Source: VRUE01 sp963703175
Lineage (GTDB): Bacteria; Actinomycetota; Thermoleophilia; Solirubrobacterales; 70-9
DNA: 64,000 nt
Assembly: GCA_963703175.1 (NCBI GenBank)
Contig: OY969794.1
Location: forward strand, 620,001 to 684,000
Direction of reading: 5' to 3'
Position numbers and translations under genes: made by a program. Shown here in pieces: positions 35,665 through 44,034 of the stretch. The notes under the pieces are model-generated. The model was not told where the DNA came from. It did not search any database and saw only the letters and a list, made by a program, of their open reading frames with translations. Positions within the stretch are counted from its first letter, which is position 1; each line of letters starts with the position of its first letter.

Positions 35665-37200
35665 ATGACCAAGAGGGCACCGGCGGCCGAAGACAGCACG
35701 CTCGCCCGCGTCCTGCGCGGCGTCTTGGCGATCCTGCTGGTCGGCGGCACCCTGTTCGTCGCCCTTCACTCCTGGCTCGGCATCGCCGACGGCCTCAACT
35801 TCACCATCGTCAGCGTCGTCTACGACGGGGTGGTGCTTGGGGCCGGCCTGGCCTGCCTGGTCAGGGCGTCGGTCTTCGGGCCCGAGCGCCGGGCGTGGCT
35901 CTTGATCGGCGCCGCGATCCTCTCCTGGGGCGCCGCCGAGGTCTACTGGGCGATCTTCATCGAAGGCAACGCGAACGCCCCCTATCCCTCGCCGGCAGAT
36001 CTCGGCTACCTCCTCTTCTACCCGCTCGCCTATGCCGGGCTGGCCCTCCTGGTCCGCGCCAGGGCGCACGAGATCAACTGGCGACTGTGGATGGACGGCG
36101 CGATCGCGGCGCTGGGCACCGCCGCGCTTGGGGCCGCCTTCGTCTTCGACTTCGTCGCGGGCCAGGCCGAAGGCACGCCACTGCAGATCGCGACGACGCT
36201 CGCCTACCCACTGGGCGACATCCTGATGGTCGCGATGGTCGTCGGCGTGGTCGCGCTGACTGGCTGGCGGCCCGGACGGACCTGGTCGTTGCTACTCGTC
36301 GGGCTCTCCGCACTGGTCATCGCCGACATCGCCTACACCTTGCAGTCGACCGGAGAAGCGCTCCCAGGCGGCAGCTGGATCGACCCGATCTACTTGATCG
36401 CTGCCGTTTGCCTCGGCGCAGCCGTGTGGCAGCCCGCCGCAGCGGCCGAGATCACCTCCCCAGAGGAAGGGGACGGCCGGCGGGAGATCGTCGTCCCTGC
36501 GGTTTTCGCCAGCGTAATGATCGGCCTTTTTGCGATGCAGTACTACAGCGCGACCAGTGGCCTTTCAACTGTCTTATGGGGGGCGACGATGACCGCCGTG
36601 ATCCTGCGGCTGGCAATGAGCGACCGCGAGAACAAGGCGCTTTTGGAGCAGGTGCGGACAGACCCCCTGACCGGCCTCGCCAATCGGGGTCGCATGCAGG
36701 TCGACTTGCCGAGCCGGGTCGCCCAAGCCACCGAAGAGAACCCGGTCTCGTTGCTTTTGTTCGACCTCAACGGGTTCAAGCACTACAACGACACCTTCGG
36801 TCATCCCGCCGGCGACGAGCTGCTGGTGCGGTTGGGGGCCGCACTGCAGGACGCGGTTGGCGAGGATGGCGTCGCCTACCGGGTTGGCGGCGACGAGTTC
36901 TGCGTGCTGTTGAGTTGCCCTCAGGAGCGCTTTGAGGCTGCTACGCGAGCGGCGACGAGTTCCCTGACTGCAACTGGACCCGGATTCGCCGTTAGCTCTG
37001 CATGGGGCGCGGTCACGATCCCCGCTGAGGAGAGCGACCCCTCGGCGGCACTGCAGCTCGCCGATGTGCGGATGTACGCGCAGAAGGAGTCCCGCCGGCT
37101 CGCCCACGATGACTTTTTCGAACCCACCGTGATGGTGGCTTCCAAGCCGCCCAGGGACGGCGAGGCCGCGTCACTCCCCAAGCCCACTAGCCGGCGCTGA
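35665..37200 (+). CDS. membrane-anchored diguanylate cyclase (GGDEF)
   Basis: 511 residues. The first ~320 form eight to ten membrane helices with no recognised sensor motif. The C-terminal GGDEF domain begins RTDPLTGLANRGRMQVD and has the active-site RVGGDEF near residue 407, so it should make cyclic di-GMP. No RxxD inhibitory site is evident just before the active site, and there is no EAL domain. It is transcribed divergently from rpmE, and its last 14 bp overlap the convergent TetR gene. Confidence 0.88.
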   Translation: MTKRAPAAEDSTLARVLRGVLAILLVGGTLFVALHSWLGIADGLNFTIVSVVYDGVVLGAGLACLVRASVFGPERRAWLLIGAAILSWGAAEVYWAIFIEGNANAPYPSPADLGYLLFYPLAYAGLALLVRARAHEINWRLWMDGAIAALGTAALGAAFVFDFVAGQAEGTPLQIATTLAYPLGDILMVAMVVGVVALTGWRPGRTWSLLLVGLSALVIADIAYTLQSTGEALPGGSWIDPIYLIAAVCLGAAVWQPAAAAEITSPEEGDGRREIVVPAVFASVMIGLFAMQYYSATSGLSTVLWGATMTAVILRLAMSDRENKALLEQVRTDPLTGLANRGRMQVDLPSRVAQATEENPVSLLLFDLNGFKHYNDTFGHPAGDELLVRLGAALQDAVGEDGVAYRVGGDEFCVLLSCPQERFEAATRAATSSLTATGPGFAVSSAWGAVTIPAEESDPSAALQLADVRMYAQKESRRLAHDDFFEPTVMVASKPPRDGEAASLPKPTSRR

Positions 37201-37789
37201 GAGCGGCCAGCAACGAGTCGAGCGTGCGGCCTACTTCGACCCGCATCTTCTCGGGGTCCTCGGCCCGGGCCACCAGCATCGCCGCCTCGTCGAGGGCGCC
37301 CATCAACACGTGGGCGAGCGGGCGAACTGGCTGCTCGCGAATCGCGCCGGCCTCGACTGCAGCCTGAAGAGTCGCCTCGATTAGGCCCAACCCGTGCTCG
37401 GCGGCGATCTCGCGCCAGCGATCCCAGCCAAGCACCGAGGGTCCATCCAGTAGAGCAATCCGCTGCGCCTCGGGCTCGGTCGCTGCTTGGAGGAACATCT
37501 CCGCGCCGGCCCGCATCGCCTCCAGCGGCGACGCCTCCCCACTACCCAGCGCCCCGGCGGCAATCCGCTGCGCCAGCTCGGACTCGACTCGCTCGTAGAC
37601 CGCCTCAAAGAGATCGCGCTTGCCGCCAAAGTGGTGATAAAGCGCGCCGCGCGTGACTCCAGCGGCGCGCACGATCTCCTCGGTGCCAACGTCGGCGTAG
37701 CCACGCTCGGCGAAGAGCGCCCGCGCAGCCTCGATCAACGCATCGCGCGTCGTTTCGGTGCGCTCGGCCTGGGTTCGTTTGACATTCAT
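37187..37789 (-). CDS. TetR-family transcriptional regulator
   Basis: From the ATG at 37789 (MNVKRTQAERTETTRDALIEAA) the 200-residue protein has an N-terminal TetR helix-turn-helix (ADVGTEEIVRAAGVTRGALYHHFGGKRDLF) and an all-helical ligand domain. The CATAC-N5-GTATG palindrome begins on its own start codon, so autorepression and control of the divergent hydrolase at 37851 are likely. The ligand is unknown. Confidence 0.88.
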   Translation of the reverse strand: MNVKRTQAERTETTRDALIEAARALFAERGYADVGTEEIVRAAGVTRGALYHHFGGKRDLFEAVYERVESELAQRIAAGALGSGEASPLEAMRAGAEMFLQAATEPEAQRIALLDGPSVLGWDRWREIAAEHGLGLIEATLQAAVEAGAIREQPVRPLAHVLMGALDEAAMLVARAEDPEKMRVEVGRTLDSLLAALSAG

Positions 37790-37801
37790 ACTGTCTGTAT
37801 G
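37787..37801. promoter_or_regulatory. TetR operator-like palindrome
   Basis: CATAC-TGTCT-GTATG, a perfect 5-bp inverted repeat spaced by 5 bp. It overlaps the regulator start codon and lies 50 bp upstream of the divergent hydrolase. Spacing and position are those expected of a TetR autoregulatory site. Confidence 0.55.
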
Positions 37802-37850
37802 TATCTTACCAGCGTCGCACGAGCCAATGAAAACGTCCGAGGAGGACACG

Positions 37851-38702
37851 ATGAGCCAGTCAGACCAGCGCCACGAGATCGATCTGCCTGCCGGAAAGAT
37901 TCGCTATCGCGAGGCCGGCGAGGGCAAGCCAGTCGTCTTTGTCCACGGCTACTTGGTCGACGGTCGGCTCTGGGACGGCGTAGTCGACAATCTTTCCGAC
38001 CGCTGCCGCTGCCTCGCCCCCGACTGGCCGATCGGCGCCCAGCAGGTGGCGATGAACCCCGATGCTGACCTTTCCCCTTATGGCATCGCGGCAATCATCG
38101 CCAGCTTCCTCGACGCGCTTGATCTGGAGGACGTGACGATCGTCGGCAACGATTCGGGTGGCGCGATGTCGCAGGTCCTGGTCACCCGCCATCCCGAGCG
38201 GATCGGCCGCCTCGTCCTCACCAACTGCGATACCCACGAGAACTTCCCGCCCGGAATCTTCAAGGCGATGCCACCGATAGCCGCGCTGCCTGGCGGAATG
38301 GCGCTGCTCGCGGCCCCTTTCCGTATCGGTGCCCTGGCACGAGGCGCGTTCAAGCCCTTTTCCAAGAACCCGATTCCAGCGGAGCTTGTCGCCTCCTGGA
38401 TGGAGCCTGGCCTGCACGACCGGGGGGTCAAGCACGACGTGAAGAAGGTGACCACCGGTATGAACAAGCGCTACACGCTCGAGGCCGCGGAGAAGCTGCG
38501 CAGCTCCGACTTGCCGCTGCTGCTCACCTGGGCACCGGGTGACAAATTCTTCCCGATCAAGTATGCGCAGCGACTGGTTGCCGACACGCCCAATGCACGC
38601 TTAGTCGAGATCCCCGACTCGGCGACTTTCGTACCGCTCGACCAGCCACAGCGCCTAGCCGACGAGATCGCGGCTTTCGCCAACCAGGAACCATCCCGGT
38701 AG
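37851..38702 (+). CDS. alpha/beta hydrolase (haloalkane-dehalogenase-like branch)
   Basis: The 283-residue protein starts at the ATG at 37851 behind GAGGAGG. It has the oxyanion motif FVHGYLVDGRLWD and the nucleophile elbow IVGNDSGGAMSQ, in which Asp (as in dehalogenase relatives) or Ser could be the nucleophile. A late Asp lies in LTWAPGDKFFP. The usual final His is not apparent (SATFVPLDQP occupies its place), so activity is uncertain. It is divergent from the TetR regulator, probably its repressor. Confidence 0.8.
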   Translation: MSQSDQRHEIDLPAGKIRYREAGEGKPVVFVHGYLVDGRLWDGVVDNLSDRCRCLAPDWPIGAQQVAMNPDADLSPYGIAAIIASFLDALDLEDVTIVGNDSGGAMSQVLVTRHPERIGRLVLTNCDTHENFPPGIFKAMPPIAALPGGMALLAAPFRIGALARGAFKPFSKNPIPAELVASWMEPGLHDRGVKHDVKKVTTGMNKRYTLEAAEKLRSSDLPLLLTWAPGDKFFPIKYAQRLVADTPNARLVEIPDSATFVPLDQPQRLADEIAAFANQEPSR

Positions 38703-38710
38703 GGGTTCCT

Positions 38711-38751
38711 TAGCGGAAATTCCGACAGTTTTCCGCTAGTTGCGGTTTTTT
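38711..38751 (+). terminator. rho-independent terminator after the alpha/beta hydrolase
   Basis: TAGCGGAAA (38711-38719) pairs with TTTCCGCTA (38730-38738); a GTTGCG spacer and six T residues (38746-38751) follow. It starts 8 bp after the hydrolase stop. Between here and 38918 I see only a weak 70-codon frame at 38809 that overlaps the deacetylase antisense and is not annotated. Confidence 0.7.
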
Positions 38752-38918
38752 CGTCTGACGGAGGGGAGAAACTTCCTTAACGCCCCCTACAGGACGGAGA
38801 GCCACGACATGGCCAACGAAATCTTCGACCAGGATCGGCCCACGAGGAGAAGCACGATGGCGAGGCGACTCGACGAAGCCTTCGCCGGCTGCGAGCAGTG
38901 GACCCTCGCGCCGCCGTC

Positions 38919-39572
38919 TCAGCGGCGCAGCGAGGCAGTCTTCAGTCCACAGCTGTCGAGCTCCTCGAGGATGATCGGCAGCGCCGCCACGGTGCGAGCC
39001 CAGGAACCGGGGGCGCTGTAGTAGTCGGCGTCATGTAAGAGGACGATGTCCCCATCGCGGGCCGAGCCGGTCGCGAGCTCTGCGATCGATCGTGCCATGG
39101 CTCTACCGCGCCAGTCCCTCCCCCACTTCGACCAGAGAACCGGACGCCACTCGCGTCGCTGGCATGCCCGCAAGGCGGCGGCGCTATAGATGCCGTAAGG
39201 CGGTCTGTGATCGGCAATCGACTGACCGCTCGCCTCCTCGATCGCGGCACAGCCTCTCTCGGCATCATCGAGGAACTGTCGTCCAGTTAGTCGCAGTGCG
39301 TTGCGGTGGCGGTAGCAATGCAGCTCGACCCGATGCCCTGCTGCGACTATCTCAGCCGCCAAGGCCGGACGGCGCTCGACCTGCTCGCCGACGAGGAAAA
39401 AGGTTGCCCGCGCCTCTGCCTCGCGCAAGATCTCGAGCACAATCGGCGTGCCCTGAGGATGGGGCCCGTCATCGAAGGTGAGTGCCACGCCTTTGACCCC
39501 CTCTTGGCGCCGCATGATCCCCAACCGCGCAGCGACGCGCGGTGAAACCGAGGCCAGCGGCGCCCCGATCAA
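38919..39572 (-). CDS. polysaccharide deacetylase (NodB homology domain)
   Basis: The 217-residue CE4-type enzyme removes N- or O-acetyl groups from a glycan. It has the catalytic ALTFDDGPHP (motif 1), HCYRH (metal His pair), HRPPYGIYS (motif 3) and LLHDAD (motif 5). No signal peptide is obvious, so a cytosolic-face or lipid-linked substrate is possible. Its ATG overlaps the stop of the epimerase-glycosyltransferase fusion by 4 bp, which implies coupled translation and a shared glycan pathway. A hairpin at its stop (GCGCCGC with GCGGCGC) may end transcription. Confidence 0.9.
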   Translation of the reverse strand: MIGAPLASVSPRVAARLGIMRRQEGVKGVALTFDDGPHPQGTPIVLEILREAEARATFFLVGEQVERRPALAAEIVAAGHRVELHCYRHRNALRLTGRQFLDDAERGCAAIEEASGQSIADHRPPYGIYSAAALRACQRREWRPVLWSKWGRDWRGRAMARSIAELATGSARDGDIVLLHDADYYSAPGSWARTVAALPIILEELDSCGLKTASLRR

Positions 39573-41914
39573 GGGGTTTCGTTGGTGGCGGCGCGCCGAG
39601 CAGCCGCCGGCTGCGCTTCCTGCGCAACAGGTGCAGCAACCGCGTCTTCGTCCCTACCGAAGTGGATACGGCCCTCTAGCGGTTTGGCCACCACCTTGTA
39701 AGGAGCTTCACGGTCGATCACCGTGAACAACATGACGACCGCCAGCGCGGCGACGCTGACCGCGACAACAACGCGCTCCATCCGCAGTCGCCACACCGGC
39801 TGCGGCTTGATCCGCGGCCGCGCTGTAAGCACGCGCGAGGCGATCGATGGCAGCGAGGCGAAGGAGGAATCGGGCGAACGGCGTTCCCGCGTTAGGTGCC
39901 GTAGCGTCGAAGTGAGCTCGTGCTCGGAGCGTGCGACCTCGGCCAAGCCGAAACGCTCGAAAGCGGCGTTGTTAGCTCGAAGATGGCCGGCCGAGAAGCC
40001 GTAGGAGACGACCGGGCAACCGCGGATGTGCGCCTCGAGCACGGTCAGCCCGGCAGTCGAATGAACCATCGCGTCGGCCGCCGCCATCCAGTCGCTCATC
40101 TGCTCGGTGAAGCCGAGTACCTGCACCCGTTCGTTGTCCGCGTAACGTTGCTCCAGCTTCTCGCGGGCCGACTCGTTGCGGCCGGCGATGCAGACGACCT
40201 GCGTGTCCTCGCCGGCGAGTGCAGCGTCGATCGCGCCTTCGAGGTCGCCGATCCCCCAGCCCCCGCCGGAGACGAGCACCATGCGGGCGTGAGCCGGTAC
40301 ACCCAGCGCCTCGCGCGCGGCAGCGCGGGTGCGCGGCATCAGGAAGTCGCGTGCGATCGGCGGCCGCATCCACTCGACGCTGCCCGGGCCCACCAGCCGC
40401 TCCACCTCCTCAATCGACTCAGGGTGAGTAACGAAGTGGAGATCGACACCAGGATGCGCCCAGTAGCGCAGCCCGGCCAGGTCGGTGATCGCGGAATGCA
40501 CGGGCACCAGGATGCGACGGTTCTCGCGCAGCATCCCCAGCACAGCCGTCACGCCCGGGTAGGTGGAGACGACGACGTCGGGCTGGTGCTGTTCGACGAC
40601 GCGCATCAGCCCACGGGCGCCAAGCAGGTAGCTGAGGTGGTGCATCAGCCATCGCGTCGGCGCGAACTTGGTGATCAGCCAGTACTGGAGGTCGAATAGC
40701 CAGGGCATCCAGCGGAAGGTGAAGCGAGATCCATCCCGTGCCACGGAGGAGGAGATACGGCCCATTGCCTTGAGGCCGTCGACGATCTCCACCTTGGAGC
40801 CGGGAATCTCCCGTTCGACGTCCTCCTTGATCATCCGGGCGGGAAGGTCGTGGCCCTCGCCGATATCGGCGGTCAGCACCAGCACTCGCGGCGGCCGCTC
40901 GCCTGTCTCCTCGCTGGCCCCCTCCAGCAGCGACCCCGGCGCACGTCCACTTCCGTTGCCATTGCCGTTATGGCTCAGAACCGGCTTCAGGCTGGGGACT
41001 GGATCTGGCGGGCGGATGCTGCTGCGCACCCACTCGACGTAGCGGCGCACACCCTCGCGGAAGCTGGTCTCGGCCTTCCAGTCGATCTCGTCGAGCGCCC
41101 GCTGGTTGGAGATCTCCTTGCCGGGAAAGTCGCCGGGGCGCGGCGGCGTATGGACGATCTCGCAGCCGTCGGTGTTTTCCTGGACCCGCTCGGCGATTTC
41201 GAGGATCGTCACGACCTCGTCCCCCGAGAGGTTGTAGGTGCGATCCGCAGCCTCAGGCGCAAGCGCAGCGACGATGCCAGCCGATAGGTCCTCGACGTAG
41301 ATGAAGCTGCGCGTCTGGCTGCCGTCGCCGGCAATCGTTAGTGCTTTGCCTTCGAAGGCCAGGTCGGTGAACTTGGCGACGACACCGGCGGCGCGGGCCC
41401 GCGGCCCGTAGGGAATACCGAAGCGCAGCACCGTGTACTCGAGGTCGTAGAGCTCGGCGTAGCCAGCGCAGTAGGTCTCGCCGGCGAGCTTGGTCGCCGT
41501 GTAGAGGTGGCGCGGCGCCGGGATCGGCGTCTCCTCGTCAACCGCCTGCTCGGCGCAGTCGCTGTAGACCCAGGTGGTTGAGCCGTAGACAACGCGACCG
41601 ACTTCGGCTCGACAGGCGGCCTCAAGCACGTTGAGCGTACCGCGGGTGTTGACCTCCTCGGCCAGCACCGGGTCGGCGAGAACATGAGAGACGTCGGCGA
41701 CCGCGGCCAGATGAATCACCGCGTCGCAGTCGCGCATCGCCAAATCGAGGTTGGCGGGGTCGGTAATGCTGCCGGTGAAGGTCTCCACTTCGAGGGGCGA
41801 GTGGTAGGGCGAGGCGCTGAGGTCGAAGATTCGCGGTGTGTGCCCGTCTTCCATCAGGCGATCCACAACGTGCGAACCAATGAAGCCACCACCACCCGTG
41901 ACCAGGACTCTCAT
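39569..41914 (-). CDS. fusion: NAD-dependent sugar epimerase/dehydratase plus GT28-type glycosyltransferase
   Basis: A 781-residue two-enzyme protein. Residues 1 to about 305 are an extended SDR epimerase (VTGGGGFIGSHVV, catalytic YTATK, PYGPRARAAGVV). A Gly/Asn linker (NGNGNGSG) follows. From about 345 to 700 is a GT-B enzyme like MGDG synthase/MurG (LTADIGEGHDLPARM, then VSGGGWGIGDLEGAI and HSTAGLTVLEAHIRGCPVV). One membrane helix (VVVAVSVAALAVVMLF) and a short tail close it. The start at 41914 has AAAGGAG before it and overlaps the aminotransferase stop. The likely job is to make a sugar nucleotide and use it on a lipid acceptor (inference). Confidence 0.88.
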   Translation of the reverse strand: MRVLVTGGGGFIGSHVVDRLMEDGHTPRIFDLSASPYHSPLEVETFTGSITDPANLDLAMRDCDAVIHLAAVADVSHVLADPVLAEEVNTRGTLNVLEAACRAEVGRVVYGSTTWVYSDCAEQAVDEETPIPAPRHLYTATKLAGETYCAGYAELYDLEYTVLRFGIPYGPRARAAGVVAKFTDLAFEGKALTIAGDGSQTRSFIYVEDLSAGIVAALAPEAADRTYNLSGDEVVTILEIAERVQENTDGCEIVHTPPRPGDFPGKEISNQRALDEIDWKAETSFREGVRRYVEWVRSSIRPPDPVPSLKPVLSHNGNGNGSGRAPGSLLEGASEETGERPPRVLVLTADIGEGHDLPARMIKEDVEREIPGSKVEIVDGLKAMGRISSSVARDGSRFTFRWMPWLFDLQYWLITKFAPTRWLMHHLSYLLGARGLMRVVEQHQPDVVVSTYPGVTAVLGMLRENRRILVPVHSAITDLAGLRYWAHPGVDLHFVTHPESIEEVERLVGPGSVEWMRPPIARDFLMPRTRAAAREALGVPAHARMVLVSGGGWGIGDLEGAIDAALAGEDTQVVCIAGRNESAREKLEQRYADNERVQVLGFTEQMSDWMAAADAMVHSTAGLTVLEAHIRGCPVVSYGFSAGHLRANNAAFERFGLAEVARSEHELTSTLRHLTRERRSPDSSFASLPSIASRVLTARPRIKPQPVWRLRMERVVVAVSVAALAVVMLFTVIDREAPYKVVAKPLEGRIHFGRDEDAVAAPVAQEAQPAAARRAATNETP

Positions 41915-42999
41915 GCTTTCTCCTTTGAGAGGGCATCGTCCCGGCTCTCCGGGCGATAGTAGAGCGGCACGCACCAATGGTTCTCCGCCACCCAGTCGGT
42001 ATTGGGCAACTCGTCAGCCCTGCCCATGATCCGGTGGCAAGGCTCTTCGTAGACCCGACCGGTCGACTTCTCGATCTGATCGAAAACAATGTACTTGTAG
42101 AAGCCCGAAGTCATTCCCTCAGGCAGCTCCAACCGTGCCGGGTGCAGTGGATCGAGGTACTCGCGCGCGTACTCGTTCTTCCAGGCGACGATCTCCTCCA
42201 TGCGGTCGGCCTGGAGGAGCGCGAGCGCCGCAGTGAACTCGCTCATGCGGAAGTTGAGGCCGTCAACCTCGTGCTCGAACTTGCCGTAGTTGCGGAACTT
42301 GGCGGCAAACTCGATCAGCTCGGGATCGGCAGCGACGAGGACTCCCCCCTCGCCGCTGGAAACCGTCTTCGTCGCGTAGAGCGAGTAGACGCCGGCATCG
42401 CCAAAGCTTCCGGGCCTGCGCTCGCCCCACTCGGCGCCGTGCGCATGGGCGCAGTCCTCGAGTAGGAAGATCCCGTTCTCCTGGCAGTAGGCGGCGATCC
42501 GCTCGGAATCGAAGGCGATGTGGCCGCCGATGTGGACGAGGATCGCTGCCCTGGGCTTCGTTCGCTCCGCCTTGCGCTCGAAGTCCTCGAAGGACATGCA
42601 GAGGTCGCCGCGGTTGCAATCGACGAACTCGACCTCGGCGCCGGCGTTGATCGCCGCCAGCGGCGTCGCCATGAAGGTGTTGGATGGACAGAGCACGGTC
42701 TCGCCTCGCACCCCGGCGAACTCAAGCGCGGCGAGGGCGCCGCCGGCCCAGCTGGACAGGCCGAGGCTGGGCAGGCCGTTCCATTGCGACCAGCGCTGCT
42801 CAAAGGCAGCCAGCATCCGCCCCTCGGACCACTGCTCGGAATCCAGCACCTCGGTCCAGAGGTCGAAGAGACGGCCCCGGTCGCGATGATCGAAGCCGAT
42901 CGCGAATTTGCTCGCGTCGAGCGGGGGGCTGACTGGGGTGGCCACGGAGCGCCGCCAGGCTAGCAGCGAAAGCGGATCATCCGTCGACGTGAGCGGCAT
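41911..42999 (-). CDS. DegT/DnrJ/EryC1/StrS-family PLP aminotransferase
   Basis: The 362-residue protein resembles sugar aminotransferases that convert keto-sugars to amino sugars. The PLP lysine is in YATKTVSSGEGG, the cofactor Asp in LLEDCAHAHGAEW, and the phosphate loop precedes CPSNTFMATPLAA. Its end is coupled by 4 bp to the epimerase fusion, so the aminosugar may be built by the two proteins together. Its start overlaps the DMT permease gene by 23 bp. Confidence 0.88.
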   Translation of the reverse strand: MPLTSTDDPLSLLAWRRSVATPVSPPLDASKFAIGFDHRDRGRLFDLWTEVLDSEQWSEGRMLAAFEQRWSQWNGLPSLGLSSWAGGALAALEFAGVRGETVLCPSNTFMATPLAAINAGAEVEFVDCNRGDLCMSFEDFERKAERTKPRAAILVHIGGHIAFDSERIAAYCQENGIFLLEDCAHAHGAEWGERRPGSFGDAGVYSLYATKTVSSGEGGVLVAADPELIEFAAKFRNYGKFEHEVDGLNFRMSEFTAALALLQADRMEEIVAWKNEYAREYLDPLHPARLELPEGMTSGFYKYIVFDQIEKSTGRVYEEPCHRIMGRADELPNTDWVAENHWCVPLYYRPESRDDALSKEKA

Positions 43000-43840
43000 C
43001 GATTACCGCCCCCACGGTGCGGGATCCGGCCAAGAGGACCGTCCCGGCGATCGCGACGAGCATCGAACCGACCAGGACGGCGCCCCCGAGTGGAGTCCCG
43101 CCCCAGGACTCGCCGAAGATCAGCGGCGCCAGCAACACTGGGACGAGTATCTGGACCGCAAACATCGTCGGCGCCACATGGGTGGCGCCGCGCCGCTGCA
43201 GGGCGCTCATCTCACTGAGCAGCGCCAAGCCCTCCGACGCCGCCGCAGTTGCAAGCCAGAGAGCAGCGACGACGATCGCGCCCGCAGCAAGCTCGTCGGT
43301 GAGCAGCTTGCTGGCAATCGCGGTCCACGCATAGCCACAGCCCGCGCTGACCACCATCAGAGCGTCGACCACGCTCGTTCGACGGCGCAGGAGATAGGGA
43401 AGAGCGATCGGGATCGCGACGATCGCCAGCGCGACAGTGACAGCCAGGGCCCCGGCGTGGTCGGTGGTTCGCTCCGGCGCCGCCCAGGCGACTCCGCCAA
43501 CACCGACGACTATCGCGGCGACGGCGAGGAACTCTCGCCGTCCCGGCGCCTCCCCCAGCCGGGTGGCGCCGAGCCAGAGCAGCAGGATCAAGCCACTAGC
43601 CAGACACGGCTGCACAACCGTGAGCGGCGCCAGTAAAAGCGCCACGATCTCCAGCGGCCAGCCGGCCAACCCCAGCGCCGTAGCCCCCAGCCAGCGCTTG
43701 TTCCGCACCAGCCGCCCGATCAACGAGAGCCGCAACGAATGCTCCCCAGGAACCTCCCGCGCCTCCAAAGCCTGCAGCGCAATCGAGGTGTTGTAGAGCA
43801 AGGAAGCTCCAACCGCCGAAACGATGCCGAGGGCCAACAC
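42977..43840 (-). CDS. DMT-superfamily (EamA/NIPA-like) membrane protein
   Basis: A 287-residue protein with about nine or ten hydrophobic segments arranged as two related halves, for example ALGIVSAVGASLLYNTSIAL, LLLAPLTVVQPCLASGLILL and MFAVQILVPVLLAPLIFGE. The drug/metabolite transporter fold is the best fit. In a glycan cassette such proteins may move sugar-lipids or precursors (inference). It follows a family A palindrome downstream of the ETF-QO gene. Confidence 0.75.
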   Translation of the reverse strand: MLALGIVSAVGASLLYNTSIALQALEAREVPGEHSLRLSLIGRLVRNKRWLGATALGLAGWPLEIVALLLAPLTVVQPCLASGLILLLWLGATRLGEAPGRREFLAVAAIVVGVGGVAWAAPERTTDHAGALAVTVALAIVAIPIALPYLLRRRTSVVDALMVVSAGCGYAWTAIASKLLTDELAAGAIVVAALWLATAAASEGLALLSEMSALQRRGATHVAPTMFAVQILVPVLLAPLIFGESWGGTPLGGAVLVGSMLVAIAGTVLLAGSRTVGAVIDAAHVDG

Positions 43841-43880
43841 GCGCCGACCCTATCCGGCAGATCCGAAGTCCTTCCGCTAG

Positions 43881-43980
43881 AGGGCCGGGTATCCCTTCCC
43901 AGGAGGCTCCTGGACGAGCGATCGAACCCTGACCCGCGACCAGCTGCGCAACGGCCTCCTGGGAAGGGATACCCGGCCCT
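43881..43980 (-). repeat. family A extragenic palindrome, copy 3
   Basis: Perfect 27-bp arms (43881-43907 with 43954-43980) around a 46-nt interior beginning CGTTGCGCAGCTGG and containing GGTTCGATCGCTCGTCC in the transcript sense. It lies downstream of the ETF-QO gene, after a partial second copy. Confidence 0.87.
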
Positions 43981-44026
43981 CCCCACTGCGCAACGGCCTC
44001 ATGGGGAGGGACACCCTGCCCTCCCC
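43977..44026 (-). repeat. partial family A unit with two competing hairpins
   Basis: CTGCGCAACGGCCTC, the conserved right border of family A, recurs at 43986-44000. GGGGAGGG (44003-44010) can pair with CCCTCCCC on the left (43977-43984) or with CCCTCCCC on the right (44019-44026), so two mutually exclusive stems are possible. It starts 8 bp after the ETF-QO stop codon. Confidence 0.6.
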
Positions 44027-44034
44027 CAACGCCC

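Noticed and set aside
38809..39021. 70-codon plus-strand frame with a fair ribosome site (MANEIFDQDRPTRR)
   Set aside because: Its second half is antisense to the deacetylase gene and it has no recognised domain; support is too weak.
16548..44026. CRISPR-like array made of the recurrent palindromes
   Set aside because: The copies are kilobases apart with no regular spacers, and no cas genes are present.
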